The notes beneath the pieces are model-generated. The model was not told the DNA's origin. It searched no databases and was given only the letters and a program-made list of their open reading frames with translations. Positions 12,860 to 25,544 of a stretch of DNA of 64,000 bases are shown here, piece after piece (the first letter of the stretch is position 1; each line of letters starts with the position of its first letter). This stretch comes from Limanda limanda (taxonomy: Eukaryota; Chordata; Actinopteri; Pleuronectiformes; Pleuronectidae). The stretch is taken from assembly GCF_963576545.1 (NCBI RefSeq), contig NC_083639.1, positions 17,361,118 to 17,425,117 of the forward strand, written 5' to 3'. The position numbers and the translations under genes are program-made.

Positions 12860-14590
12860 AGCTTTGGAGAAAGTAATCGGATCAAGTTGATTTCAAAAGG
12901 AATAATTATATTACCACACTCAAATCAAGCGATCATAGATAGGCTGTGGATGTTCGTATTATTCTGTGACAAAGTCTCATAACTGCCGATTTAAAATGTC
13001 AACATTTCTGCCGGTAAATCCAAAAGATATGAATCCACCAAACCGAAAAAAATAAATGTCAATCACATCAGCTATGAATGACATTTGGAGGCTGTCAGGT
13101 TTAATCTGCTGATTTCCAAGACCAATGTGGTGCCTCCTTCTCCTTCTCCTCCTGGTCTGCCGCAGACATCAGCCTGACAGGCACTTAAACTATAACCTGC
13201 AGTTCTCTGCCTTTACCAGGGAGGCCACAAGCAGGTTGTACCCATGTGATAAGTCTTAGTGGTTCGTTTAATTCTCCTTTCATTTTTCTGCCTTTGTGCA
13301 CTTCACATTTACTGACCCTCCCCATTCCATTGCTTCCCCTGCCTCGCTGTCTACTTTGCAAACGCACTGATGGGGAACCTCCATGGCTGAATGTCTAACC
13401 GGATGTGAAACTATCAGAATGTCTAAAAAAGATCTTCCAAATGTGTGATTAATTTGAGCATATGTACATATATTTTGTGTGTGTGGAAAGATTTGTAACT
13501 GTAGAAAGATTGTGTACATATTTAGAACAGTTAGGTTTCACAAAGTGTCAGAAAAGGTCGTATTGTACAAATTCGGTGCATCCATATTTATGCCTGAGAG
13601 AACTAGCTGACGAATCAACACTCGCATATTGCCCAACGAGCCTCCACTTAGACAAAGTCAAACTGACTACCGAGCCTCTGATTGGCTATTGCCCTCCGGG
13701 TTTCTGATAACTTCTTAAGTTAACCTGGCTATGATGCTGACCAGGAGGAGAGCCACATGCCCCAGCAGCTCAAATTGATGTTCCCAATTGTAATTCGTTG
13801 TTTTACCATGATTACATTTCTGAGGAAGCATAAACTATTCCATAGTGCCTTAATGCACAAGTATAAAACCATCCAATAGTCCTGTTTTAGCATAAAACCT
13901 CTATCTAAATAAGCTATTTTTGGAACTATAATTGGCTCTCGTAGTTGGAAGCCTCTTCTACTTCCATACAAAGCAGAAAGTGGTATTTTAGAGGGAACAT
14001 TTCCTCTCAGTCTTCCTCGCTTTTTATCTTTAGTTCAAGTGGTCTGGAGGGAATATGTGACTATTAATGACACAGACACAGAAAACAAATGGCTGCGTGT
14101 AGGTGGACGCAGAACAGGAGGCAGAACAAACAGATGAAGTGAAGGGAGAGGCAACCAGGTCAGATGTGTGAGTACAAGTCCGCCTCTCAGCAGCCAGCCA
14201 GCCAACAGCAGGCTGACGTGATCTGCATCTCAACCGGGCACAGCACATAGCACTTGTCCTCTGGCAGCCCACTAACTCCTTCAGTCTGAGCTGCCAGGAG
14301 AAAGAATGAGCCTCTAAACCTTCAAGGTCAGATATAAGATTGAGATAGAGAAAAGTAAACATGTTTAAATTGGCAGCCCTGTGCACAGCCTGGAAAATCA
14401 TTCAATTACACATTGACAGTGCACTAATTCAATGCTAGATCTGAGTGGCTGATTGAGTTTGAATTGTTGCTGCGTGTGGGATTATGAAACATGACAGGCT
14501 TTTTATAAGGTGTAATTAACGCTCTGATTTTAATGGGGACATGACAGATATTAAATTGGTTTCAGATCTGGGTGTCAAGACGGACTGCTG
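12860..14590. other. Intron 2 block with one motif-dense patch
   Basis: No gene. The interval 14401-14580 carries three TGACAG words (14414, 14492, 14542), TAATTA (14513-14518) and a twice-used AGATCTG. It is the best enhancer-like patch in this block. Confidence 0.5.
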
Positions 14591-14594
14591 TTTG

Positions 14595-14620
14595 GTGTGT
14601 GTGTGTGTGTGTGTGCGTGT
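14595..14620. repeat. (GT)n microsatellite
   Basis: GT repeated about ten times, then GCGTGTGG. Confidence 0.9.
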
Positions 14621-14924
14621 GGTCGCCATAAATGCTAAGATGCATTTGTGAGCATAGGAAATTATTGAAGGAAACTTTGAACAAGAACCATTTAATGTTC
14701 ATTAAATCAGTAGGTGGATTTCTCATGATTAAATCACCTGCGAAGTGCTACACATACACAAATAGGAAGATGATTTTGAAACCTCTGCCAACCAGTCAAG
14801 TAACAGATTACAACCATGTCTGTCCAGACTCATACGTAGTGAAGACTTAGAAGCAATTTCCTAAAATGCATTAATAGCATTTTGTCATGTTTGACATTTG
14901 TATCCTTTAGTTAAAGCTAAAAAC

Positions 14925-15100
14925 ATATTTTTAAGGTCACAGTGACTTTGACCTTTTAGCTTTGACATCAGTTCAACCACAAGTCCCAGAGGACCATTGC
15001 ACCAAATTTTAAGAAACTCCCTCAAAGGATTTCTAAGATATCGTGCTCACGAGAATGGGGTCAACGGATGGACGGACCAATGAACTGATAACCTGAAAAC
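14925..15100 (+). repeat. Degenerate high-copy teleost repeat (TGACCTTTGACC family)
   Basis: Landmarks are AAGGTCACAGTGACTTTGAC (14933-14952), CACCAAATTTTAAGAAACTC (14999-15018), CTAAGATATCGTGCTCACGA (15032-15051) and GGATGGACGGACC (15066-15078). This is a frequent repeat in teleost DNA, with a nuclear-receptor-like AGGTCA/TGACC composition at its start. The copy is diverged and probably inactive. Confidence 0.7.
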
Positions 15101-16296
15101 ATGCTGTCTCAGGTGCGAAAGCGTAAAGTATGTTAAATTTAGATCAGTTCAAACTTTAAAACACCCGTCCTCAGCCTTAATGATGTCTCTGGATAAGTAA
15201 CTTCTGTCTTCATGTTCAGCTGAACAGCTTGCGTCAGGACCTCAACATATGGCTGAAATGCACAAGCTGCTTCAACAAACATTTCCAAGGAAAAACAAAA
15301 CCTGGGTCTGTGTTTGGCAATGGAGTAAGGAAAGCACATTCTAATGGGCAGTGACTGTAACAATACAACCCAATTCAGTCTATGCTGCAGCTTTAAGCTG
15401 CAAACAAACCTCTTATGAGCCATGAAACCCCCTCATGATGATGACTACATCATTATAGTATTTTGCATGCTGGAGTTGTCGGATTGCTTTACTGCATCAT
15501 GTCTGTCTATTGTGTTTTTTGTCTCGCTCCTCCAATGTGAACCCCTGCAGTTCTTCTACATTATAATTCCACAGAAACACCTGAAACAGCACTAATGTAC
15601 AATCTTCCGAGACATACCCTTTGTGTCCCGTCTCTTTGAGCAGCAGCTGTAGCAATCCCTCAGTCTCTCTGTGCTATAAGTACTGGCAAATGGAGTGTGC
15701 AATAGTCAGTAAAAACCAACGATTAGTCAACCCATCTCCCAGAGGGGCCGGCTGTCAGAGGTATTCAAGCTTATCAACCAGATATGTCTTAGCACTTAAT
15801 TGTGCAGATTGAGGTGAATGGGAATACAGATAAAAAAATATGTGTAATTGTGTCTGTGGTTGTCAAATGTGCCACACAGAACCTGTTAGGCTCTTGAAGG
15901 CAGTCAGGTAGAGGACCATGGGAAGAATTTTTCTCCAGCTGCATTTTCTTGTCTTTTTTTGTGCTGTCCATCTTCTACCTTGACATGAGGTGACACTATT
16001 CCTTGGCTGTTTGACACATGACATTGTCTCAGTTCAGAAGTGGGAACAGAAGACACATTTCATCTTTTTCTCCCATTTTTTTACTGTCTGCCACTGTAGC
16101 AGAACATGTCACACGAGATTGCAAAGGTTAAACTGGACTTTGGGGCTGAATAGATCTGGCAGACACACAGATGGACATATGGAAACTTGGGAAACAAGCC
16201 CGTTTTTAAGTGATCTAACACCCCAGAATAGAAAACATTTGAAAATAATAACAGGAATATTTTTTCGGGAGGTTCACACAATTTTACACAGTTGCC

Positions 16297-16318
16297 ATAT
16301 ATATATATATATATATAT
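16297..16318. repeat. (AT)11 microsatellite
   Basis: Perfect AT run of 22 bp. The frame with repeated Ile-Tyr across it is an artefact. Confidence 0.92.
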
Positions 16319-16422
16319 GCATATACAGAGCTACAGTATATATGTCAATGAATTTAAGGGTAATTTTCCATGTTCCTTATGGATTGTTAAGGCAGACATC
16401 TCCACACCACAAAGCAAATACA

Positions 16423-16449
16423 ATTATTATTGTTATTATTATTATTATT
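16423..16449. repeat. (TTA)n trinucleotide microsatellite
   Basis: ATTATTATTGTTATTATTATT run with a single G interruption. Confidence 0.9.
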
Positions 16450-19400
16450 CATGATTTATTATGGTTGGTCTGCTGAATTCCACATCCCGTGGACTTTGAT
16501 TTTAAATCTGGGTAACGATATACAGTTACAAATGTCTAGACAAACCAACTACGAGACAAAGTTACACCATTGGTCAGCTGGCCGATTGTTGAAATCTTTC
16601 CCATTGGCTCATTTACAATGACATTTTCGGGGAGTTGTTTCTATTGTCCGCTCGGTTCTCTCAGCTCCAATGTCAGGTGTTTGCATTGTTCTACCGAGAA
16701 CTGCATGCCCACCATGGTACCACACACAGCTTAAGAAGAAACTGCCAGTGTTCACACCAAATTACAACACTGTCATGAGCCTAGCAGGAGATAATCTCCA
16801 TTGAGTGGTGGAATTCCATAACTAGACTCTTCAGTTTTGCTAGGTTTAAACCTAGTTTTGTCTGTAGTTAATCCTTCTCAAAAACAACTCTCCGACAAAA
16901 TCTAAAAGTTATAGGTGTTGAACAACCAAACAGAATGTCTAAATTGTTCAATCTCTGCTATGTAATGACAACATAGCCGGAGTCATGTCATATATAAATA
17001 GATCTCACATGTTGAAATAGAAACTCCTCTATATCAATGCGGGAGATTCTCAGATGAAACAGATTGAACTGAAATAACCCTAAAATCCAACCCACTGAAA
17101 TGTAAAGACAAATCCATCTCACTTGGTTGCCCTGGCCTCACACTCTGTCTCATCCCGTTTGAAGAGCTCCATCCATTTCCTCCCTGGAGGGTTCATGGCT
17201 TTGGGGCTGTGGCTTGTCAAAAACAATTATATCCCTTGGTCTCTGGGAGGGCCTCCTCCTAATTTGAACTGATAAGCATCTCCTTGCATATTAGCAGTGT
17301 GGCCCAGCAGTCATCCAGCTCCCTACAGATAATGGACTGTGCTGGCAAACAGCATTTGTCATGGACAGCCACTTACCTGGGCCATACATGACGTACTGAG
17401 CAATGCTAATAATAGCCACTCAGCCAGACTAGCAGGTAGCAGGCGGCGAACCCCAACCCTGCGGCTGGCCAATCAATAGTCATTTACTCTTACTCTCCTT
17501 TCAATTCAACAAGAAAAAGGTTGCATTGCAGAACCCTGCTTTCTGTGGCTTTAAGGCTGGATGGTCAGAAAATGATCAAGCTGCTCAATTGTTGTACGCC
17601 AGCAGTTTTTCTCAAGAATGTAAGTTGATCTGTTTTCATTTCATGGCGTAAAGTAGAATACAAGGTTACACGCAAATGATGAGAGCAATGATTAAGAGAA
17701 ATGTGTTATAACTCTTCATTTAGATGTTTGTCTAGTTTGTCTGTAAGTCATCTGTGTCCTGAGGCTTGTAATGTCCTGGATAAATAACCATTGTCCATTT
17801 ATAGTAAAGCTGATTTTATTGTATTTTCATCTCTCTGCGTGCGCTATGTCTGACTAAAAGGCAAAACATTACCCTGAAAAAATAGGTAATTTTGATGAAG
17901 AGATAGATGGACATATTAGTGAGGGAAGAGCGAAGGCGGCAAACAAGATGGGAAAACATTATGGGAGACAACTGAATGGTTAACTAATAGTGAGATGGAT
18001 TTCCAGCCTGAGAGATGGAGACAAGTGCAGTGAATGTCAAGAAACTGAAGAGACAAACACAAAAGTCTGCAGGAAAAGACGGCATGATTTATCCCTGTTC
18101 ATCATCTCCACTCATGCAGCACACGAGTAATAATGGCGTTCATTTGCCTGGCAAGTCGACTGGAGTGTGATGCTGTTTCCTTATGGCCGCCGGTTGGCAT
18201 TAGCCCAGCACACTTATATCATTAAATCACTCATTAGTGCCGGAATAAACGACATAATTCGATTTACAGAGGCAGTATCACTCCCCCTGCAAACAGGTGA
18301 GTTGCACAAATACAATTACATGGCAACAATGACTTCAGGGTGGCAGAAATTATCATGGGAATCCGCCGGCTCTCTTCATGCGTAAATACACATTGACATT
18401 TACATGATGATCTAAAGCAGTCTAACGTTCTAACCCGTACATTTTTGTATTCAAATTCTCCCTCTCATTCTTATGCATGGCTTCATCGCAAACAAGGATA
18501 CATCTGTCTTCATTGATCTGTATTATTCTCTACAGGCCTCTGTCAAATGTTCTGTTGAGTTTACCAGGGTTAAGATATTTATATGTTTGACATCAGTGAC
18601 ATATCCAAACAGCTACAAAGGTTACAAAGGCCAACTGCTCGTTGAGCTGTGTTGTGCTGACAGAATGAAAAGAGCTGAGAACAGGACAAGCTGGCCATGT
18701 GTGACTGTGTATCTGTGTGACTCCCTGACAGACCTGTTTTTATATTAAATGTGTTAAATTTTTTGCTTCTGTGTCTCGGAAAAAAGCTATTTGCCGGAGA
18801 CGGATAGATCAAAGCAAACAGCGTTGATGTCATAAGCAGTTAGAGCCTCGGCACTACAGACAGTCTATGATCCATCACTTTCTTTAAAGAAAGAGAGAAA
18901 AACACAAAGCCAGGAGTGAGAGACAAAGAAGTGAAGGAGAGACGGACACAGGCTGGATTTTGTGTTTGCACATTGCTAAGCATCTTAAATGGAATCTCTT
19001 TTGTCAGTCTGTTTGTCTTCAGCTAAATTCATGCGTATCTAAATATGTCACTGAGAATGAATAAGGCGCACACACTGCTGCCTTTGTGCAGCAGAATATT
19101 ACTCCAGCGAAGTATAATACATGGGTTAGAATACATATTCAAACTAAGTGATTCAGGAATCCAGTGTAATGCGAGGGGGGATTTGGATACGTTCCAAGCA
19201 GCCTTAACTCATTTGCATCTGAATGGTCAGTACCATTAGCATGGTAAACATGCTGTAACACATGATAAGAGCGTGCACGCACCAAATTAGGATCAAGAAT
19301 AGTTGCACCAACTGCAACAATAAGGACGTTTCTCCCGCCCACACAAGCAAGCAGGCACACAAACCGAGTCGAGCTTGTAGAAGCCTTTTGTACCTGTATT

Positions 19401-22400
19401 TCATCCTGGTCCTGAGGGGCATTTGCCTCCCCTCTGTGTAAGCAAAACTGACATCCTTTATGAAAGATTTATGAGCCAAAGATGCAAACGATAGAGCGTG
19501 AAGTCCCTCGGGTGCAGCCTCTTCCATCTGTGAAGGATCACCTGTTCTTAGGTGGGCTAAAGCGCCTGTTCCCTGCCAGTGTATTAACAGGCGTCCAGGC
19601 CGTAGGGAGCAGGCAGGGCGCTGCAAGAGGATGCTGTGCAAGTGTACAGCCTCCTGGCAGGCGCTGCAGCCAGGCTGAGTGATGCGGCTACAGCAGCAGA
19701 TATTATGGAGTTCTCAAGCAGCTGACAGAACCTTCTACCGGCTGTGGTGTTGCTTAAACACATGGCCAGGGGCGATGGCAAAGCAAATGATAAACATTTG
19801 CCTCTGATGTGAGGAAAGTGGAGAATACTTCAGGAGTCTTTACCTGGGTTTTTAACTACACGTGGACCTGGGAATCAGTGGTGCTAAAAGGAATCTACCA
19901 AGAAATATGACAGATAAAGATGAGCACGAGGGAGTAAAATACATGTTGTGTGAAGTCGAGGCACAGATGCGCTGCAACAAAACACAGCATAATGAAGCAC
20001 AGAACGCTATAAGTGGGACAGCTACTCCTTTACTGCCGCCAGCTTAATGTAGGAAGTAAGGAAGGCCAAGGAATCGCTGGCCAAGCCAAGAGGCTGAAAC
20101 AATTTGCCACATCAAAAGGATCCATAGTGGAGGATGAGTGCTGAGGAAAGCTCTTACATTAAATCCCAGGGAGCCCCAACAGGATTACAGCTTTACGCCA
20201 CTTTATAACCCCACAACTGGTCAGAGTAAGAGCAACACTGCTGGTAAGACGGATGACACGGCAGCCCTGTGTTCAGAAAGCAGCGTTGTGCCATCTATTG
20301 AATTTAGCCTGACAGCGTAAATCTGAGTCTGGGAATGTGCAGTGTTTCCTCACATACACGGGTTCAGCTCTGTTCTCAGCCTCATTCTACTTCTACTATA
20401 AATTAATAGCTAAGCGCTGTTTCCTTGTGTGAGTTGTGAGTTGCTCCTGGACTGACGCATTCAGCCAATTCTCCCACAGGAGAGGGTGGGCACTAAAATA
20501 ATGCCGGGCTTTGTGTCGGAGTCCTGCTTTACCCCCCCCCTTGTCTATCCTCGTTCTCTCCTTTGTGGCCTCCTGGGGCACCTCTCAGCACCTTCCTCGT
20601 CAGAAGGAGAGATAAATGCGCCCCGGTTCAAAGTGGGGTCACACTTGTTGCTTTGCTTTTATCCAATTGTCTATTCATCCCTTGTACAAACTTGACACCC
20701 CCACCGCACAGACACCAAGGCTGCTGTGGGCTTACACAATGACTGTGGCTGTCTCCCAGAGCTACTTGCTAATATGGAGAGCATTGAATCTGTTCAGAAA
20801 AATTTAATTGCCGACCTTGTTCACACGCCACACCTCTTGTGTTGTTTTGTCCCTGGTTTATCGCATTTGCTCTCAGCCAGGTAAACAAGAACTACTAAGG
20901 CAATTACTAGAGACTGACCTGAAATACAAGATAGCTCATCAGATGGTGTTTTAGATCATGTCAACTTCGATAAACAATATAACGGAAGAACACTGTTTAC
21001 ATGTGAGACTTGCTCGCATCCACACTGTCTAGCATTGTGAGTTCAGTGAGAAACCTCAGTTCACACTGACGCACAAAAACGATTTAAATGAAACACGTTT
21101 ATTTTCTTCCTTCTCTGCTGTGGAAAACAACAAATCTATGCAATACAGCCACTGCCTGGTAACCACTGCCTGTCACCTCCTGCTCACCATGGTCTTATCC
21201 TGTGTTTCATTTTAAGCGAACACAACCGGCACTGTGTGATACTGGCATTCAAAATGAGTGATCACATCGAGAACTAGAGGTGTAAGGGATGTTCACTTCT
21301 CAACATTTTCTGCTGAACGGCTTCCAACTGTCGCTTTGGAAGCACACAATATCATTTTTGGAGAAACTTTATTTCCCCCATCCACACTTAGGCCTTGAAA
21401 TATGTGTTTTTTTACATAAAGGTGGAGAGGAGTTATCCTCTGCCTCATGTGGCAGGCAGGGGAACAGACCTGTAGTCGACTAAGCGTGAACATACCTTTA
21501 AATTACACCCCAACAAGAAGACATTTTTACCTTGAGGGGACATTTTCTGACTCAGACAAAAGAGGAGCTTAGGACTGATGAAAGAGAGAAAATTGGCCAA
21601 ATGGTCATTATCATGCTAGACAGCTGAAAGAAATCCCACTGTGGCCTGAATAAAACCGGTGTCATTAACAAGATTTGCTTTGCAAAGCCATCAGATCAGG
21701 AGGAAAGTGGGAGGTGGGAGCCATTATCCATTTGTTAATTGTGCAGCCTTGTCATTACTCATTCACCATTGACCTTAAAGGTTTCTGAAAGAGTTCACTG
21801 TCAAACAGCAGCAGGGCAGAACTGAAAAATAATGGAGTGAATACACTCATTCAAATAATTTGTTCCCCCATGTTCTTTCCATTCGTTTGTTGGGTTCGTC
21901 GCCTCCAATTTTGCATATCAAGTTCAGTTTACTTATCAAGGGGGAAACTATTCAAAATGTCCTCTGTGACTCAGGAGGGTGGACTCCCATCTCTGAAAAT
22001 AATAATTCAGATGATGTAATCAAGGGCTTATCTAATATGCAAGCTGCATCCTGGGAGATGCAGGATCTGATGTTTTGGTTCTAAACTTGTACTGAAAGTG
22101 AAAATGTTTCTGCCCTCTGCTGCATAGATTTTGACGATTCTTATCTTCATCTGTCTCTCTGTTATAAAACCTGTAACTTTGCGAAAGAGTGACATTGAAC
22201 TCGAGTACCACTGTAAAGACTGTGCTGATTCTGGGCTGCCACCTTCACTCACTCCTTTTACTTTTAAAACATGTTTTTTTCTCTTTCCCCTGAAGGGATA
22301 TTCACCATCTTGTCCTTTGATCTAAAACTGTCCTCTCCCTTGTACTAGTATTTGTCTGTTTCAGACAGTGTAGGGAAAGACAGAGGGTTTACAGCTGAGA

Positions 22401-22865
22401 ATATTAACATCCCTGGTGAGTAATACCTTTGCTAATGAAACATCATCTTGCAACTAATCCCCATTCCCAAAACTCTACTATTCATACTCTCTCTTTTCGC
22501 TCTTTCTTTTCCCTGGGGGTCTCCTGCCTCAACAGACCAGTCCTCCAGGGTCCCAAGCTGTCCCCTCCTGTGCTACACTTCTCCAACAAAATTACCAAAT
22601 GAAGGTGTCACTACACATCAGAAGGACCCTTGAGTGAAAAGCTTTCTCACGCCCTCACACATATTTGTATAAATTACACGCACATATAGACACACAATCA
22701 CAGAGAAAGAAAGACGCGTACACACACACTTCTCCAGATATTTGAAGCCTTTTAGATTTACTTTTGCACATGTGTGTCATGTTTGCATGGGTAAAAAGTA
22801 TATTCCTCTGATGCACTGGTTAAAACCATGCCACTGATTTCACTGTGTCCACTGAGCTCACTCCT

Positions 22866-22960
22866 ATGTTATAATAACTTTATTTGTATAGAACTTATCT
22901 ATACAAGGTTACAAAATGCTTCACACAAAAGTCCATGGCAAAATTAAGATTTGATTGTAA
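22866..22960 (-). repeat. Retroposon 3'-end fragment, minus orientation
   Basis: AATAACTTTATTTGTATAGA (22872-22891), ACAAGGTTACAAAATGCTTC (22903-22922) and ACACAAAAGTCC read in reverse resemble the AAGTGCTATACAAATAAA end common to fish non-LTR elements. Only about 100 bp is recognisable and there is no tail or duplication. Confidence 0.5.
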
Positions 22961-22964
22961 TAAA

Positions 22965-25315
22965 AGATATTCTGTTCAGTCCAAATTAAATCATGAAATA
23001 ATAAGGTCAAGACCTTAAGTGTATAGAGAAACCCAACAGTTCCCACATGTTGTGCATTAACAGGTTAAATATCATATTAGCTACATTTAAATATTTGTGT
23101 CCTTTGCTATTTGCAATTCTCTTGCTCTTGGGCTGCCCTGAAGTTCCCATTCATTTTCGTTCTGATCCCATTTAATGACTCCCCTGATTTAATGAGTCAA
23201 ATCTCAACTTTATGAATCTCATCTAACTTTAAAGAATAAATTGTGCCTCTAAGCCTTCACATCACATATGAGAGAGCGTGATCGTGAGTGTAACAATGTG
23301 GCCAGAGGAGACGTGCAGGGGGGGAACAGGTGTTACAGCGTAATTACAAACACAGCAAGCTTTTAATTATGCTCTCTAGTATGAACTGTTAATGAATGTG
23401 AAGCTCATGCAAATAGCAATGCATTCCCACTGTGTCTGCACACTCGGCAATCACCTGAGCACGCACACACATCAAGTGCTAAGGAGGGGGATCAGCAGCA
23501 GATAGGTGTATCGCAATGCGCCTCGTGACTTGGAGCAAAGCTGACTCTCCTCTTTATTCCCACTATGGCTTCTCTAAAGTTCCACTCATAACACAAACAG
23601 TGACAGCTGGAAACCGAGCCTGGACTCTTTCACCTGGTGTTATCAAACAAGGCAGATGAGTGCAAGAGGAGACATAAGTAGGTTTTAAAGTGTTGTGGTT
23701 TGTTTGATCACAAAATGAGCCTGCCTGTTGTTTATGTTGCAACGTTTTCTTTCAGCAAATCCTAAGCCATCTCAAACCTCTCCCTCTGAGGGCTTGGTCA
23801 TCTTCCTTTTGTGGAAGTCTTGTTTCTCCTGCCCCTTGCTGAGGGCTGTACTCCCTGTAACCTCCCATCCTTTCAGCTCACCTCATGCCATGAACCTGTT
23901 TGACTCGGATGGAAGCCCTGATAATTGATTCACTGTGAAATCCCCACATATGATTTGTCTGTAATCTTTCCTGTCACTGTTTGTGTGCGCAGTGTGTTTC
24001 CAATGTGAGCTTTTGTCTGTTTGGCATGTGCTCCATTTTTCATATGAATGGTAGATAAATTATTGCTTAAGCTATTCAGCTTAAGCTCCCCAGTCTGGGA
24101 GAAAAACAGCAGCAGTGGAGCGACTGTGTAGACTATGCTGCGGCTGTGTGTTTTCCTGTCTTTATGCTGGTGTGTCGCTCTCACTTGGCGAGGCTGCCTA
24201 GCTGCGATACATTCTGACTCTTCATCTCTAGTCTTCTATCTCTGCTCCACTTTCTCTCTCTGTCCTCATGTCATCTCTGTCTACCAGATCTGAGCTGTAA
24301 CCAAAAAGAGACCAGCCAAGCCAAGCGGCAGACTTAAAGGCTTTTATAAGGCATACAAACAGGCTGCAAATCGGATTAGGGCGGAGGGGAGGGAGCCTTT
24401 TCTATTGAAAATCCATTTTGTGATAGGGTGGACATTGTATGTACAATGCCAGTCAGGACATACACTTGTCTTAAACAGTGTGAGGGTGACAAGCAAAGAG
24501 AATGCCACCAATCTGCATAAAAGACAAAGCTTTCATATTGAATGCCACAGAGGATGATGCTGCATTCGATGTTTGCAGCATTGAATCTCTGCGATTCTTT
24601 GTGGTCTACTTTTATCGTCCAAAAGAACACGCCAGAGACAGAGAGAGTCTATGAATGTGCCAATGAATCCATTATATGCACCGATAATCTAATTTCCTGT
24701 CACTACAACAATAATTGTGATCTAGGTTTACTAAACAGACTGTGATTGCACTGATTAAAGAATAAGGCTGGCAACGCTCTATGTTTTTGTTATTGTCAAC
24801 AAGTCTGTTGTAAGGTGCAAAACCAACAGCATTTGTTCGTCGCTTACTTCTTCCCCAGCCTGTCTGTGGTGCACAGCTCCAGGCCCATTCATTCCAAATG
24901 AAGATAAAATGCAGACAAATATATGATTTCATCTTTCAACAGCCGGGCACTGTAGTTGCTCTCAAATATTACAGGAGCAAACAGTGCATTTATTGGGGAC
25001 TATTCTCACGGGTTGAGAGTTACAGGAGCAGAACAATATACACTCTGTGAGATGAACCGGGAAGAATAAACTACAGTGTGTGTATGTGGTGTTCTGTTTG
25101 TAGTGGCTAATTGCAAAGTTACTACTTCTACTATTTTTTCTGTTTCTGTCCTTTGTCTAAAACAGCAATGGAGCCTCTACCAACTATTAACACACTGTGT
25201 CAGGGTCTCTACCGGTTTAAGTTAAATTTAAGATGTATCCAAATTCACCCATGAGCCCTTCATTTTGTCTGTGTACTTGAAGGGGTACTGTGTTGTCCCA
25301 TTTATCTATGTTATG
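22965..25315. other. Intron 2 block, no gene or structured repeat seen
   Basis: Unique A+T-rich DNA with scattered short CA and CT runs. No frame exceeds 86 codons. Confidence 0.5.
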
Positions 25316-25319
25316 TAGG

Positions 25320-25542
25320 GTTAGTGGCCATCTAGCCCTTCAAACGTAGTGTATTCAGAACCCCCCTAGAAACGAAGGAGTAGATGTCAATTCCACTCTT
25401 CCCCATCTGCATGCCAAAGTGTCCTTGGGCATGATACTGAACCCCTAAATGGCCCCTCATAGATGTTGAATGCACTAATTGTAAGTCGCTTTGGATAAAA
25501 GCGTCAAATGTCATGTAATAATAATAATGTAATAATGTAATG
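25320..25542 (+). repeat. SINE/LINE-type 3' fragment with GTAATAAT tail
   Basis: The sequence GTCCTTGGGCATGATACTGA (25421-25440), then TTGTAAGTCGCTTTGGATAA (25479-25498) and AAGCGTCAAATGTCATGTAA (25499-25518), matches the 3' end shared by several fish retroposons (normally ...AAAAGCGTCTGCTAAATGA). It ends in a short simple tail of ATAAT/GTAAT units. The usual CTGCTAAATG is replaced here by CAAATG, a small deletion. The 76-codon minus frame is antisense noise. Confidence 0.65.
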
Positions 25543-25544
25543 AA

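Larger units (their letters stand above)
15110..22860. other. Intron 2 block, mainly unique sequence
   Basis: Contains the AT and TTA microsatellites near 16300-16450, a perfect 16-bp palindrome CTAGGTTTAAACCTAG (16840-16855) and a compositionally balanced patch at 17160-17480 with a consensus minus-strand splice donor. The 145-codon minus frame at 19204-19641 has no recognisable domain and is probably chance. Confidence 0.5.

Noticed and set aside
19204..19641. 145-codon minus frame with a hydrophobic C-terminus
   Set aside because: No recognisable family, no splice sites, and overlapping frames on both strands look equally random.
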